The position numbers and the translations under genes were made by a program. The notes under the pieces are model-generated. The model saw only the letters and a list, made by a program, of their open reading frames with translations, ran no database searches and was not told the origin of the DNA. Source: Janthinobacterium aquaticum (lineage in GTDB: Bacteria; Pseudomonadota; Gammaproteobacteria; Burkholderiales; Burkholderiaceae_D). From it: a stretch of 64,000 nucleotides of DNA. The DNA lies in contig NZ_WFLK01000012.1 in the NCBI RefSeq assembly GCF_009208565.1, forward strand, positions 1-64,000, read 5' to 3'. This document shows positions 17,583 to 26,228 of this stretch, piece by piece. Every line of letters starts with the position of its first letter. The first letter of the stretch is position 1.

Positions 17583-18506
17583 GTGGAATACAAGGACTAT
17601 TACAAGGAACTTGGCGTGGCCAAAACGGCCACCGAGGCCGAGATCAAGAAGGCGTACCGCAAGCTGGTGCGCAAATACCATCCCGATGTCAGCAAGGAGC
17701 CCGACGCCGACCAGCGCACCAAGGAGCTCAATGAAGCCTATGGCGTGCTGGGTGATGCGGAAAAGCGCGCTGCCTACGATGAACTGGGACGCAATCCACG
17801 GCCGCAGGGCGAGCAGTTCCGTCCACCACCGGACTGGGGCTCGTCCTACGAATCGTCGCCGGGCATGGACGACAGCGACTTCTTTGCCGACCTGTTTGCC
17901 CACGTGGGCGGACGTCGCCGCGCCGGCGGCGGCTACCAGATGGCCGGCGAAGACAGCCACGCAACTATCACCATCGAGCTGCATGACAGCTACCAGGGCG
18001 CGCGGCGCCATATCGTCATGCGCGCGCCGCAGGCCGACGAACAGGGTCGCATGGTGTCGCGCGAGCGCACGCTGGAGGTGACGATACCGAAGGGCGTGAC
18101 GGAAGGCCAGCAGCTGCGCATGAAAGGCCAGGGCCAGCCTGGCAGCGGCGGTGCGCCGGCCGGCGACCTGTATCTGGAAATCCGCTTCCAGGCCGACGCC
18201 CGCTTCAAAACCGAAGGGCGCGACGTATTCCAGACGGTGCCGGTGGCGCCGTGGGAGGCGGCGCTGGGCGGCGCCATCGATGTGCAGACGCCATCGGGCA
18301 CGGTGTCGGTGACGGTGCCGGCCGGCTCGCAGTCGGGCCGCAAGCTGCGTCTGAAAGGGCGCGGCATTCCGGCCGCCCAGCCAGGCGATTTGTATTTGCT
18401 GCTGGAAGTGGTGCTGCCGCCGGCGAACGACGCGAAAGCACGCGAACTGTATGAAACCATGGCGCGCGAGATGGCCTTCAATCCGCGCCAGAAGACGGGA
18501 GCATGA
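17583..18506 (+). CDS. cbpA: Curved DNA-binding protein / DnaJ-class co-chaperone CbpA
   Basis: The 307-residue protein begins VEYKDYYKELGV (GTG start at 17583, preceded by GGGAGC), exactly as CbpA proteins begin. The J domain spans residues ~3-68 with the HPD tripeptide in KYHPDVSK. A Gly/Phe-poor linker follows, then the two C-terminal beta domains (TIPKGVTEGQQLRMKGQGQ, GDLYLEIRFQ, VPAGSQSGRKLRLKGRGIP). There is no zinc-finger domain, which separates it from DnaJ. CbpA stimulates DnaK and binds curved DNA. The modulator cbpM overlaps its end, giving a two-gene operon. Confidence 0.93.
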   Translation: MEYKDYYKELGVAKTATEAEIKKAYRKLVRKYHPDVSKEPDADQRTKELNEAYGVLGDAEKRAAYDELGRNPRPQGEQFRPPPDWGSSYESSPGMDDSDFFADLFAHVGGRRRAGGGYQMAGEDSHATITIELHDSYQGARRHIVMRAPQADEQGRMVSRERTLEVTIPKGVTEGQQLRMKGQGQPGSGGAPAGDLYLEIRFQADARFKTEGRDVFQTVPVAPWEAALGGAIDVQTPSGTVSVTVPAGSQSGRKLRLKGRGIPAAQPGDLYLLLEVVLPPANDAKARELYETMAREMAFNPRQKTGA

Positions 18507-18823
18507 GCATGAACGTGACAGACAAGGTGATCGGCGTTTTGCTGGAGGACGCGGCGCTCAGCCTCGAAGAACTGGCGCGCGCCTGCGCGGTCGAGCCGGA
18601 CTGGGTGGTGCGCCATGTGGAAACGGGCACGCTGCTGCAGGAGGGCCCGGCCGGACAAACAGCTGCCTGGCGTTTTACCAGCGTCGACCTGGTGCGTGCG
18701 CGCCGCCTGCGCGAAGTTGAATCAGTGTTTGACGCCAACGATGAACTGGCGGCGCTGGTGGTCGATCTGTCGGAAGAGGTGGCGCGCCTGCGCCGCCGCC
18801 TGCAGGTACTGGGCGTCGAGTAG
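18503..18823 (+). CDS. cbpM: Chaperone modulator CbpM
   Basis: The 106-residue protein overlaps the cbpA stop by 4 bp (ATGA), so translation is coupled. It has a MerR-like small helical region (LSLEELARACAVEPDWVVRH, ...DLVRARRLREVESVF) followed by a C-terminal helix (LSEEVARLRRRLQVLGVE), as in CbpM. CbpM binds the J domain of CbpA and inhibits both its co-chaperone and DNA-binding activity. A start two codons later (18509) is possible. Confidence 0.9.
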   Translation: MSMNVTDKVIGVLLEDAALSLEELARACAVEPDWVVRHVETGTLLQEGPAGQTAAWRFTSVDLVRARRLREVESVFDANDELAALVVDLSEEVARLRRRLQVLGVE

Positions 18824-18827
18824 TACC

Positions 18828-19055
18828 TCAGGCCGCCTCGCCGTGCCGCTGCACGGTCAGGCGGCTGATATAGAACTGGCCGTCCACCACCACTCGATGC
18901 GGTATGCCGGCGACATCGAAACCGGGGCCGCCATCGTCGATCCATTCCTGGGCCTGCTGGTCGAACTGCTGCGGCGTCATGCGCAGCATCTGCGCGGTAA
19001 TGACAAAGCGCGCGCCGGGTTTTTGCTTGTTGATAAAGTCGTCGATACGGGTCAT
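18828..19055 (-). CDS. Small conserved hypothetical protein
   Basis: The 75-residue protein (MTRIDDFINKQKPGARFVIT, AQMLRMTPQQFDQQAQEWI, GIPHRVVVDGQFYISRLTVQ) has no recognised domain. The predicted order is helix, helix, then a beta hairpin, with no export signal. ATG 19055 is preferred because a GAAAGGA ribosome site precedes it; longer frames lack one. It is separated by 10 bp from the LysR gene upstream on the same strand and may be co-transcribed with it. I do not recognise the family. Confidence 0.65.
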   Translation of the reverse strand: MTRIDDFINKQKPGARFVITAQMLRMTPQQFDQQAQEWIDDGGPGFDVAGIPHRVVVDGQFYISRLTVQRHGEAA

Positions 19056-19065
19056 GCGTGTCCTT

Positions 19066-20019
19066 TCAGTGGGTGATGCCAAGGGCGGCGTACGGGTTGG
19101 CGCTGCTTTCAAGTTCGAGCATGGTCGGCAGCTCCTCGGCAAAGCGTTCGGTCAGCCACTTGCCGGCCTGGCCGGGTGCCGTGTCGGTGCGCTGGATCAG
19201 GTAGATCGGATACAGCTCGCCCTTGTCGACGGCCAGCGGCAGTTCGACCAGGCGTCCGGCGCGGATATCGTCGCGCACCATCGTTTCGGGCATATTGCCC
19301 CAGCCCAGTCCTGCGCGCAGCAGCGCATGTTTCGATCCCAGGTCGCCCAGGCGCCAGTTGCGCAGACCCAGCACGCCGAAGTCCTGGCCTTCGGTCAGCG
19401 CACTGCGGTCGCTCAGCACCAGCTGGACGTGTTCGCGCGCTACCGCCGAGGCGATCGGGCCGGGCAGTTGCGCCAGCGCGTGGGTGGGCGAGGCCACCGG
19501 AATGAGCTGCACATGGCCCACAGCCAGCCGGTCGAGGCCACTGACGCTGGCCGCCATCCAGCTGCCTACGCCGATATGGCACTGGCCGTCGAGCACCTGC
19601 TGGATCACCGCGCCCATCGCCTCAATGCGCAGGCGCAGCGAGACGGTGGGGAACTGCGCCTGGAACGCGTGCAGGATGCGGACCAGCATGCAGGTCGGGA
19701 ACATCACATCGACCACTACCGACACTTCCGCTTCCAGCCCGCCAGCGAGCGCCTTGGCGCGTGCGCGCATGCCGTCGACATTCTGCGCTACCGTGCGCGC
19801 ATCGGCCAGCAGCGCCTTGCCGGCGTCGGTCAGGGTGGGCTTGCGCTTGCTGCGGTCAAGCAGCACCACGTTGAGCTGTTCTTCGAGGTTGGCGATGGTG
19901 TAGCTGATGACCGACTGCGTGCGGTGCAGCTGGCGCGCCGCATGGGCAAAGCCGCCGGCGTCGATCACCGCCACGAACACGCGCAGCTGGTCCAGTGAGG
20001 GCTGGCCTGGTTCTCTCAT
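19066..20019 (-). CDS. LysR-family transcriptional regulator (next to azoR)
   Basis: The 317-residue protein has an N-terminal winged helix (LDQLRVFVAVIDAGGFAHAA, LHRTQSVISYTIANLEEQL, LLDRSKRKPTLTDAGKALL) and a C-terminal periplasmic-binding-like effector domain. It is divergent from the azoreductase gene, with a 127-bp intergenic region that contains an inverted repeat flanked by direct repeats, the usual layout for LysR control of the neighbouring gene. The inducer is likely a quinone or electrophile, by analogy with other azoR loci, but this is inference. Confidence 0.9.
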   Translation of the reverse strand: MREPGQPSLDQLRVFVAVIDAGGFAHAARQLHRTQSVISYTIANLEEQLNVVLLDRSKRKPTLTDAGKALLADARTVAQNVDGMRARAKALAGGLEAEVSVVVDVMFPTCMLVRILHAFQAQFPTVSLRLRIEAMGAVIQQVLDGQCHIGVGSWMAASVSGLDRLAVGHVQLIPVASPTHALAQLPGPIASAVAREHVQLVLSDRSALTEGQDFGVLGLRNWRLGDLGSKHALLRAGLGWGNMPETMVRDDIRAGRLVELPLAVDKGELYPIYLIQRTDTAPGQAGKWLTERFAEELPTMLELESSANPYAALGITH

Positions 20020-20041
20020 TGTATTAACCTATATCCAGAAA

Positions 20042-20084
20042 ATCGATATTAACCATTTAATTTTACATGGTTTCATCGATATTA
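20042..20084. promoter_or_regulatory. Operator region between LysR gene and azoR
   Basis: AACCAT (20051-20056) and ATGGTT (20067-20072) form a perfect inverted repeat with a 10-bp AT-rich core, bracketed by two direct copies of ATCGATATTA (20042-20051 and 20075-20084). A TATGAT box at 20094-20099 could serve azoR. Layout suggests LysR-type binding, not proven. Confidence 0.5.
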
Positions 20085-20146
20085 GAGTCGAACTATGATA
20101 GAGGCAAGCGCAAACCTGCGCACCTCACCCTCTCAAGGAGTTCATC

Positions 20147-20752
20147 ATGGCCAAGGTTTTGTATATCAACAGCAGCGTGCGCAGCAACGGTTCTTTGTCG
20201 CGTCAATTGTCGGGCGAACTGGTGGCCAAGCTGGCCGCCCAGGGCAACACCATCGTCGAACGCGACCTGGCTGCACAGCCGGTGCCGCACCTGACCGAAG
20301 CGATGATGGGCGCCTTCTTCACCCCAGTCGAGCAACGCAGCGCCGAAGCGGCTGCCACCATCGCGCTGTCCGATACCCTGGTCGATGAGCTGCTGGCCGC
20401 CGACGTGCTGGTACTGGCTGCACCGATGTACAACTTCTCGGTACCGTCGACGCTGAAAGCATGGATCGACCATATCGCGCGCGCCGGTCGTACCTTCCAG
20501 TACACCGCGACCGGCCCGGTCGGCCTGGCCACTGGCAAGAAAGCCTATATCTTTACGGCCAGCGGCGGCGTCTACAGCGAAGGCCCTGCCGCCGCCTACG
20601 ACCACCTGAGCACCTATCTGCGCGCCGCACTGGGCTTCCTGGGCATCACCGACATCACCTTCGTGCAAGCCGAAGGCGTGGCAATGGGTGAAGACGCGGT
20701 TGCCGCCACCCTGGCCAAGGGCCGCAGCACCATTGAAGCGATTGCTGCCTGA
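20147..20752 (+). CDS. azoR: FMN-dependent NADH:quinone/azo oxidoreductase AzoR
   Basis: The 201-residue flavodoxin-like protein begins MAKVLYINSSVRSNGSLSRQ with the phosphate-binding loop, and has the FMN-contacting APMYNFSVPSTLKAWIDH and TASGGVYSEGPA segments of AzoR. These enzymes reduce azo dyes and quinones by two electrons using NADH, protecting against thiol stress. The start is set by CAAGGAG 7 bp upstream. It is divergently transcribed from a LysR regulator that probably controls it. Length is normal. Confidence 0.93.
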   Translation: MAKVLYINSSVRSNGSLSRQLSGELVAKLAAQGNTIVERDLAAQPVPHLTEAMMGAFFTPVEQRSAEAAATIALSDTLVDELLAADVLVLAAPMYNFSVPSTLKAWIDHIARAGRTFQYTATGPVGLATGKKAYIFTASGGVYSEGPAAAYDHLSTYLRAALGFLGITDITFVQAEGVAMGEDAVAATLAKGRSTIEAIAA

Positions 20753-20796
20753 TCGCTGATTGTTATTGTTGTTGCGGTTCCATCGACGCATATCAC

Positions 20797-20887
20797 GTAG
20801 GTCGGATCAGGCCCCAAGGGGCCGTAATCCGACAACACCGTTGACGCCTGAATTAAGCCCCAAGGGCCGTAATCCGACAACACCGCT
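20797..20887. repeat. Dispersed palindromic repeat (GTAGGTCGGAT family), two units
   Basis: GTAGGTCGGATCAGGCCCC is followed by GGGGCCGTAATCCGACAACA, a near-perfect palindrome; a second shorter half, GCCCCAAGGGCCGTAATCC, follows at about 20854. It lies downstream of azoR. The same family occurs at 27773, 30874, 40691, 48619, 49738 and, degenerate, 52032. Confidence 0.8.
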
Positions 20888-21063
20888 CCGCCAAATCAAG
20901 TAATCCCCAATTTCTTTTCCTGCGCCCTATGCCGCACTGCAAAAAAAGGGTATTTTATTGCTATTGTTTCTGATTTAGCCCAGCGCGATTGAATCAATTC
21001 CATTTTTCACCGGGACGGCCCACGAAGCCGGCTGCCCGGTTATTGCTTTTTGGAGCCAGCATC

Positions 21064-21318
21064 GTGCCGATAAAATACGTAGGTTGTTACGAGATCGATT
21101 ACACCGCCGAGCGCTTGCGCGGCTGCGGTACCTGGGGTGCGTATGTTGCCATCTATACGCAGTCGCCCAATCCCATGCATCGCTATAACGTGTCGCAAAA
21201 GCAGCGCGTGCATGCCGACCATCTGTTTGCCACCGAAGCCGAGGCCGAGCAGCAGGCAGCCGACGCAGCCAAGGCGCTGGTCGAGCATCGCCAGCAGCGC
21301 TATTCCACCGGCCTGTGA
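21064..21318 (+). CDS. Small hypothetical protein
   Basis: The 84-residue product (VPIKYVGCYEIDYTAERLRG, CGTWGAYVAIYTQSPNPMHR, ...ATEAEAEQQAADAAKALVEH) has a beta-rich N-terminal half and a C-terminal amphipathic helix, with no signal peptide. The GTG at 21064 is chosen because a GGAG site lies 8 bp upstream; the frame extends back to a TTG at 20989 but without a ribosome site. I do not recognise a family. It is alone between the repeat element and a convergent gene. Confidence 0.55.
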   Translation: MPIKYVGCYEIDYTAERLRGCGTWGAYVAIYTQSPNPMHRYNVSQKQRVHADHLFATEAEAEQQAADAAKALVEHRQQRYSTGL

Positions 21319-21337
21319 CGCCAGGCTGCGGCGGGCC

Positions 21338-21574
21338 TCACAGCCAGCCCTGATGCCAGTGTGACTTGTCTTGCAGTTCGCGCCATGCAATCTGTTGTAT
21401 CCGTCCTGAATGGACGGCCTGCAGTTCGACCAGCGTCATCGGCGCATCGGGCTCGGGTGGCTGGCACAGCTTGATGACCAGGAAGTGCTTTTCCTTGTTG
21501 ACGGGCGAGACGGCCGTCCATTTGCTGTGAAACAGCTTGTTCGGGCGTATGGGGTTGATATTCGACTCAAGCAT
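21338..21574 (-). CDS. TIGR02450-type Trp-rich small protein
   Basis: The 78-residue protein begins MLESNINPIRPNKLFHSKWT and carries the family segment KLFHSKWTAVSPVNKEKHFL, VIKL, then a basic, Trp-containing C-terminus (IAWRELQDKSHWHQGWL). This matches the conserved Trp-rich hypothetical family TIGR02450. Function is unknown. The ATG at 21574 is where family members begin, so the 85-residue upstream extension of the open frame is discarded. It is convergent with 21064-21318 and divergent from the cysteine hydrolase gene. Confidence 0.75.
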   Translation of the reverse strand: MLESNINPIRPNKLFHSKWTAVSPVNKEKHFLVIKLCQPPEPDAPMTLVELQAVHSGRIQQIAWRELQDKSHWHQGWL

Positions 21575-21647
21575 GATGAATGTGGACGCGCGCTTTTGGA
21601 ATTTGCCATTATGATGCAAATTATCGTCGCCAACTTCAAGGAGTGCC

Positions 21648-22511
21648 ATGAAACGCCCGCTGCATCTGCTCGTGATCGATCCGCAAAACGATTTTTGCGA
21701 CCTGCCGGCCGACTCGCTGCCGGCCGGCCAGGCGCCAACGTTGCCGGTGCCTGGCGCGCACCAGGACATGCTGCGCGTGGCGCAGCTGATCGGCGACGCT
21801 GGCGCTGGCCTGACGCAGATCAGCATCACGCTCGACGCCCATCACCGCTACGATATCGCCCATCCGACCTTCTGGCGCACCAGCGACGGCGGGCCGGTCG
21901 CGCCATTTACCGAGATCAGCGCGCAGGCGCTGCGCGACGGCCGCTATCGGCCTGCCGCGCCCGATGCCGGCGCCCGTGCACAGGCTTATCTCGACGCGCT
22001 GGAGCAGGCCGGCCGCTACCAGCTGATGGTCTGGCCCGTGCATTGCGAGATCGGCTCCTGGGGCCAGAACGTGCATGGCGCCGTGCGCGCCGCCTACAAC
22101 GCATGGGAAGTGGCGCAGCTGCAGGTGGTGGCCAAGCTGTCCAAAGGTTCCAATCCGTGGACCGAGCATTACTCGGCCGTGATGGCCGAAGTGCCCGATC
22201 CGCAGGATCCGGCCACTCAGCAGAACACCGACTTTCTCGCTACCTTGCTGCCGGCGCAGCAAATCTACATCTGCGGCGAGGCCGGCAGCCATTGCGTGAA
22301 GGCCAGCACCGAACATATTGCCGACTATCTGACGCAGCAGCAGGGCGCGCATGCGGTGCGGAAATTGGTGCTGCTGACCGACTGCATGAGCCCTGTTACG
22401 GGTTTTGAAGAACAGCAGCGCGGCTTTCTGGCAGCCATGCAGGCACGCGGCGCGCGCCTGGCCACGGCTGCCGAAGTAGCGCCCGAGCTGCGCGCCAACG
22501 CTGCGGCCTGA
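21648..22511 (+). CDS. Isochorismatase-like cysteine hydrolase, probable nicotinamidase-type
   Basis: The 287-residue protein has the family's catalytic Asp in LLVIDPQNDF, a Lys/His-containing middle region (DAHHRYDIAHPTFW) and the nucleophilic Cys in CGEAGSHCVKAS. It is longer than typical nicotinamidase (PncA, ~210). Its neighbour 86 bp downstream is pncB, which uses nicotinate, so a nicotinamide-to-nicotinate role in NAD salvage is a sensible inference. The D...C pair and the metal-binding D/H pattern are visible; substrate specificity is not. Start has a CAAGGAG site. Confidence 0.75.
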   Translation: MKRPLHLLVIDPQNDFCDLPADSLPAGQAPTLPVPGAHQDMLRVAQLIGDAGAGLTQISITLDAHHRYDIAHPTFWRTSDGGPVAPFTEISAQALRDGRYRPAAPDAGARAQAYLDALEQAGRYQLMVWPVHCEIGSWGQNVHGAVRAAYNAWEVAQLQVVAKLSKGSNPWTEHYSAVMAEVPDPQDPATQQNTDFLATLLPAQQIYICGEAGSHCVKASTEHIADYLTQQQGAHAVRKLVLLTDCMSPVTGFEEQQRGFLAAMQARGARLATAAEVAPELRANAAA

Positions 22512-22596
22512 ACTTGCCTGAAAGTCCCCACTGCCGAAATGGCGGCAGTGGCGTACTATGCTCGCTTGTAGATAGAGGAAGCTGGAGAAAAACAAG

Positions 22597-23787
22597 ATGA
22601 CCCCGATAGTGCGCAGTTTGCTGGAAACCGATTTATACAAATTCACCATGTGGCAGGCCCTGCTGCATGGTCACCCCAATACCCATACCGAATACGAGTT
22701 TGTCTGCCGCAATACGCCCGCGTATCCACTGGCCTTGCTCAAAGAAGAACTGGAAGAGCAGCTCGACCATCTGTGTTCGATGTCGTTTGCCGATGACGAA
22801 CTGGCCTACTTGCGCACGCTGCGCTTCATGAAAAGCGACTTTGTCGACTTCCTGACGGTGTTCCGTTTCCAGCGCAAGTTCATCGACGTCAGTACCGATG
22901 GCGATACCTTGCAGGTGCATGCGGCCGGCCCGCAGGTGCATGTAATGGGCTTTGAAATCTTCGTGCTGTACATCATCAACGAGCTGTATTTCCGCCGCTT
23001 CGACCACGACGCCGCCATGGCGGAAGGGCGCCGCCGCCTGGCCGCCAAGGTGGTGGCGGTCAAGGAGTTCGGCAAGCTGCCACGCCGCAAGCATCCTTTC
23101 GAGTTCTCCGATTTTGGCGTGCGCCGGCGCTTTTCCGGCGCCTGGCATGATGAAGTGGTGCAGCACCTGGCGCGCGAAGTGCCCGAGTATTTCAAGGGTA
23201 CCTCGAACGTCTACCTGGCCAAGCAACTGGGGATGGTGCCGATCGGCACTATGGCGCATGAATACATGCAGTCGTTCCAGTCGTTCGGCGTACGCCTGCG
23301 CGATTTTCAAAAAGCGGCGCTGGAAGACTGGGTGCAGGAATACCGCGGCGACCTCGGTATCGCGCTGACCGACGTGGTCGGCATGGACGCTTTTCTGGCC
23401 GACTTCGACCTGTATTTTGCCAAGCTCTTTGACGGCCTGCGCCACGACTCGGGCGATCCGGTCGAGTGGGGCGAAAAGGCGCTGGCCCACTACGCGGCGC
23501 TGCGCATCGACGCCAACACCAAGCGCCTGGTGTTCTCCGATGGCCTGGACCTGGACAAGGCGTTCTCGCTGTACCAGCACTTTGCCGACCGCATCATGAC
23601 CGGCTTTGGCATCGGTACCAACCTGACCAACGACGTCGGCCTGACGCCCTTGAATATCGTTATGAAGCTAATGCGCTGCAATGGCCAGTCAGTGGCCAAG
23701 CTGTCCGATTCGCCCGGCAAGACGCTGTGCAAGGACGAGACGTTCCTGGCGTATTTGCGGCAGGTGTTTCACCATCCTGCTTCGTAA
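22597..23787 (+). CDS. pncB: Nicotinate phosphoribosyltransferase PncB
   Basis: The 396-residue enzyme makes nicotinate mononucleotide from nicotinate, PRPP and ATP in the Preiss-Handler salvage pathway. Diagnostic segments are [16 protein letters not shown] at the N-terminus, [25 protein letters not shown] with the phosphorylatable His, [16 protein letters not shown] and [12 protein letters not shown]. Length and start (AGAGGAAGCTGGAG upstream) are normal. The preceding gene encodes a cysteine hydrolase that may supply nicotinate, giving a compact NAD-salvage pair. Confidence 0.96.
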   Translation: MTPIVRSLLETDLYKFTMWQALLHGHPNTHTEYEFVCRNTPAYPLALLKEELEEQLDHLCSMSFADDELAYLRTLRFMKSDFVDFLTVFRFQRKFIDVSTDGDTLQVHAAGPQVHVMGFEIFVLYIINELYFRRFDHDAAMAEGRRRLAAKVVAVKEFGKLPRRKHPFEFSDFGVRRRFSGAWHDEVVQHLAREVPEYFKGTSNVYLAKQLGMVPIGTMAHEYMQSFQSFGVRLRDFQKAALEDWVQEYRGDLGIALTDVVGMDAFLADFDLYFAKLFDGLRHDSGDPVEWGEKALAHYAALRIDANTKRLVFSDGLDLDKAFSLYQHFADRIMTGFGIGTNLTNDVGLTPLNIVMKLMRCNGQSVAKLSDSPGKTLCKDETFLAYLRQVFHHPAS

Positions 23788-23810
23788 ACAATACCTGCCG
23801 TGGGCTTGCT

Positions 23811-24110
23811 TCAAAACCCCGTCACCACCGTATTCATATGCTCGACCTGCGGCGGCACGGCAAAAAAGCCGCCGACCAGCCCGCGCCAGGTCTGGAACGC
23901 TTCGCTTCCGCGGAAATGCACGGTATGGTCTTCCAGCGTATTCCAGCCGACCACCAGCCGGTAGTGGTCGCCGTTTTCAATCGAGCGTTCCAGGTGCATG
24001 GACTGGCAGCCCTGTGCGCCCTTGAACAGCGGCACGGCCTGCGTGACAGCCGCTTCAAAGGCGGCGTGGGTATCGGGCTGAATCTGGATATGGGCAATTT
24101 CAAAAATCAT
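23811..24110 (-). CDS. Antibiotic biosynthesis monooxygenase (ABM)-domain protein
   Basis: The 99-residue protein (MIFEIAHIQIQPDTHAAFEA, then FKGAQGCQSMHLERSIENGD, YRLVVGWNTLEDHTVHFRGS) is a single ferredoxin-like alpha/beta domain of the ABM/Dabb type. Such dimeric proteins include cofactor-free quinone-forming monooxygenases, but many have no known activity. ATG 24110 is chosen as the family start; the open frame continues upstream without a plausible site. Convergent with pncB. Confidence 0.8.
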   Translation of the reverse strand: MIFEIAHIQIQPDTHAAFEAAVTQAVPLFKGAQGCQSMHLERSIENGDHYRLVVGWNTLEDHTVHFRGSEAFQTWRGLVGGFFAVPPQVEHMNTVVTGF

Positions 24111-24315
24111 GGTGCTGTTTTTCCGCGAAAGATGAGGGAATCCGATCTTGCCACAGTTTTCAGCGGCGGTGGCAATCCCTGCACACACCATTTTGGTGCA
24201 TTTATTTGATAAAACTCGTGATCGGCATGCAAGTGGCAGTAAGATACACCCTGTGGAGTTCTTCAGGCGTTGCCTGCACGCCAGGATGCAGGGCACTCTT
24301 TCATGGGAAAACCAA

Positions 24316-24897
24316 ATGGCAGCGAAAAAAATTCTGTTTTTGACCGGCGATTTTGCAGAAGATTATGAAACGATGGTGCCTTTCCAGGCTCTGCAGATGC
24401 TGGGCCACATCGTGCATGCGGTCTGCCCTGGCAAAAAAAGCGGCGACACCATCAAGACCGCCATTCACGACTTCGAGGGCGACCAGACCTACACGGAAAA
24501 GCCCGGCCATCTGTTTGCGCTCAACGCGGCGTTTGACGACGTCGATGTGGCCAGCTATGACGCGCTGATGATCGCCGGCGGCCGCGCCCCCGAGTACCTG
24601 CGCCTGAACGAGAAGGTGATTGCCGCCGTGCGCCACTTTGCCGATGCCGGCAAGCCGGTTGCCGCCGTCTGCCATGGCGCGCAGTTGCTCGCTGCGGCCG
24701 AAGTCATCCGCGGCAAGCGCATTTCGGCCTATCCGGCCTGCGCGCCCGAAGTGCGCCTGGCCGGCGGCGAGTATGCCGACATTGCCGTGACCGATGCGGT
24801 CACCGACGGCCAGTTTGTCACCGCACCGGCCTGGCCTGCGCATCCGGCCTGGCTGGCGCAGTTCGTCAAACTGCTGGGCACCGAGATTCGCCTTTGA
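24316..24897 (+). CDS. DJ-1/PfpI-family glutamine amidotransferase-like protein
   Basis: The 193-residue protein starts [20 protein letters not shown] and has the nucleophile elbow Cys in [13 protein letters not shown], the upstream Glu in GDFAEDYE and [11 protein letters not shown], all features of the PfpI/YhbO/HchA subgroup. Members act as glyoxalase-III/deglycase-like enzymes or chaperones against reactive carbonyls. The ATG at 24316 is used because MAAKKIL is the usual start; the frame is open further upstream. A terminator follows directly. Confidence 0.9.
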   Translation: MAAKKILFLTGDFAEDYETMVPFQALQMLGHIVHAVCPGKKSGDTIKTAIHDFEGDQTYTEKPGHLFALNAAFDDVDVASYDALMIAGGRAPEYLRLNEKVIAAVRHFADAGKPVAAVCHGAQLLAAAEVIRGKRISAYPACAPEVRLAGGEYADIAVTDAVTDGQFVTAPAWPAHPAWLAQFVKLLGTEIRL

Positions 24898-24915
24898 TGC
24901 CCCATCGATGCAAGC

Positions 24916-24939
24916 CGTCTGCCACGGCAGGCGTTTTTT
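24916..24939 (+). terminator. Rho-independent terminator after pfpI-like gene
   Basis: CGTCTGC/GCAGGCG stem (one G-U pair) with CACG loop, then six T residues (24934-24939), 18 bp after the stop. Confidence 0.85.
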
Positions 24940-24960
24940 CTTTACCTGATTCGAGTGTTC

Positions 24961-26193
24961 ATGCAAGCGCCGCGTAGTCATCCCACCCGCAAACAACTGC
25001 CAGCGTCGCGCTGGCGCCAGCGCCGCCAGGCACAGGCGCCGTCCGGCCTGTCGGCCGCGCAGCAGCGCCAGTTGGCCACGCTGCACGATATCTCCACGCT
25101 GCTGGCCGGCCAGCATGCGATCGATGAGCTGTGCCGCAGTTTTCTGCGCCATGTGATGGCGTTTGCCCAGGCGCAGGGTGGTACCGTGCGCATACTCGAT
25201 CCGCACAACGATACGGTGCACATCATCGTCCACGAAGGTATTTCCGAGGCGATGATCGAGGAAGAGCACTGCATCCACAAGAACGACTGCCTGTGCGGTG
25301 CAGCCGTGACGCAAGGCGTGATCCAGTTCCGCGATTTTCGCAGGACCGATCCGCAGCAGCATTTCCGCTGCGAAGACGAAGGCTTTCGCGCCGTTGCCGT
25401 GTTTCCCATCTCGGTGCGCGAGCAGGTGATCGGCAGCTTTTCGCTGCACTATGCGCAGCCGCAGGCGATCAGCGTGCAGCAGCATGGCTGGCTTGAAACG
25501 CTGGGCCAGAGCCTGGGCATTGCGATTGAAAACCAGCGCCTGATCGCGCGCGAGAAGGAGTTTGCGGTGGCGCGCGAGCGCAGCCTGCTGGCCGAAGGCC
25601 TGCATGACAGCATCGCACAAAGCCTGAACTTCATCAGCCTGCAGGTGCAGATGCTCGACGATTCGGTACGCCGCGGCGAACTGGGCGAGGCGGCCGAAGT
25701 GCTGCCCCTGATGCGCATGGGCGTCGAGCAAAGCTACCAGGATGTGCGTGAGCTGCTGGTGAACTTTCGCACGCGCTGGCATGGCAGCGACCTCGAAGGC
25801 AAGCTCGATGAGGTGCTGGAAAAATTCGCGCTGCAGACCGGCGTGCAGGGCACCTTGCACATGGCCGGCGCCGGTGCGCCGCTGGCGCCCGAGCAGCAGC
25901 TGCAGGTGATGTTTATCGTGCAGGAAGCACTGTCGAATATCCGCAAGCACGCGCAGGCCAGCACGGTGGAAGTGCGGGTCGATAACGGCCGCGATTTTTC
26001 GCTGCAGGTGCGCGACAACGGCGCCGGTTTTGCCACCCATTTGCGCGACAAGAAAACCGAGGTGCAGATCGGACTGCGCATCATGCAGGAGCGCGCCGAA
26101 CGCCTGGGCGCGCAGTTCTCCATCGCCAGCGCGCAGGGCAGCGGCACCACCATTTCGTTGGCGCTGCCCGAAGCGAAGCGCCAGGCCGCCTGA
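24961..26193 (+). CDS. Soluble NarX/NreB-like sensor histidine kinase with GAF domain
   Basis: The ~410-residue kinase lacks any signal peptide or membrane helix. Residues ~40-200 are a GAF domain with a Cys cluster HCIHKNDCLCG resembling the C-terminal GAF of NarX. The HisKA_3 dimerisation helix carries the phospho-acceptor in AEGLHDSIAQSLNFI, and a HATPase domain ends the protein (IRKHAQASTVEVRVDNG, LQVRDNGAGFATH). NarX-type kinases respond to nitrate through a periplasmic domain, which is missing here, so the signal must be cytoplasmic, perhaps redox at the Cys cluster. The response regulator follows after 35 bp. ATG 24961 or GTG 24955 may start it. Confidence 0.88.
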   Translation: MQAPRSHPTRKQLPASRWRQRRQAQAPSGLSAAQQRQLATLHDISTLLAGQHAIDELCRSFLRHVMAFAQAQGGTVRILDPHNDTVHIIVHEGISEAMIEEEHCIHKNDCLCGAAVTQGVIQFRDFRRTDPQQHFRCEDEGFRAVAVFPISVREQVIGSFSLHYAQPQAISVQQHGWLETLGQSLGIAIENQRLIAREKEFAVARERSLLAEGLHDSIAQSLNFISLQVQMLDDSVRRGELGEAAEVLPLMRMGVEQSYQDVRELLVNFRTRWHGSDLEGKLDEVLEKFALQTGVQGTLHMAGAGAPLAPEQQLQVMFIVQEALSNIRKHAQASTVEVRVDNGRDFSLQVRDNGAGFATHLRDKKTEVQIGLRIMQERAERLGAQFSIASAQGSGTTISLALPEAKRQAA

Positions 26194-26228
26194 ACGACGG
26201 CCGCATCAAACCAGGACCCAAGCCTACA

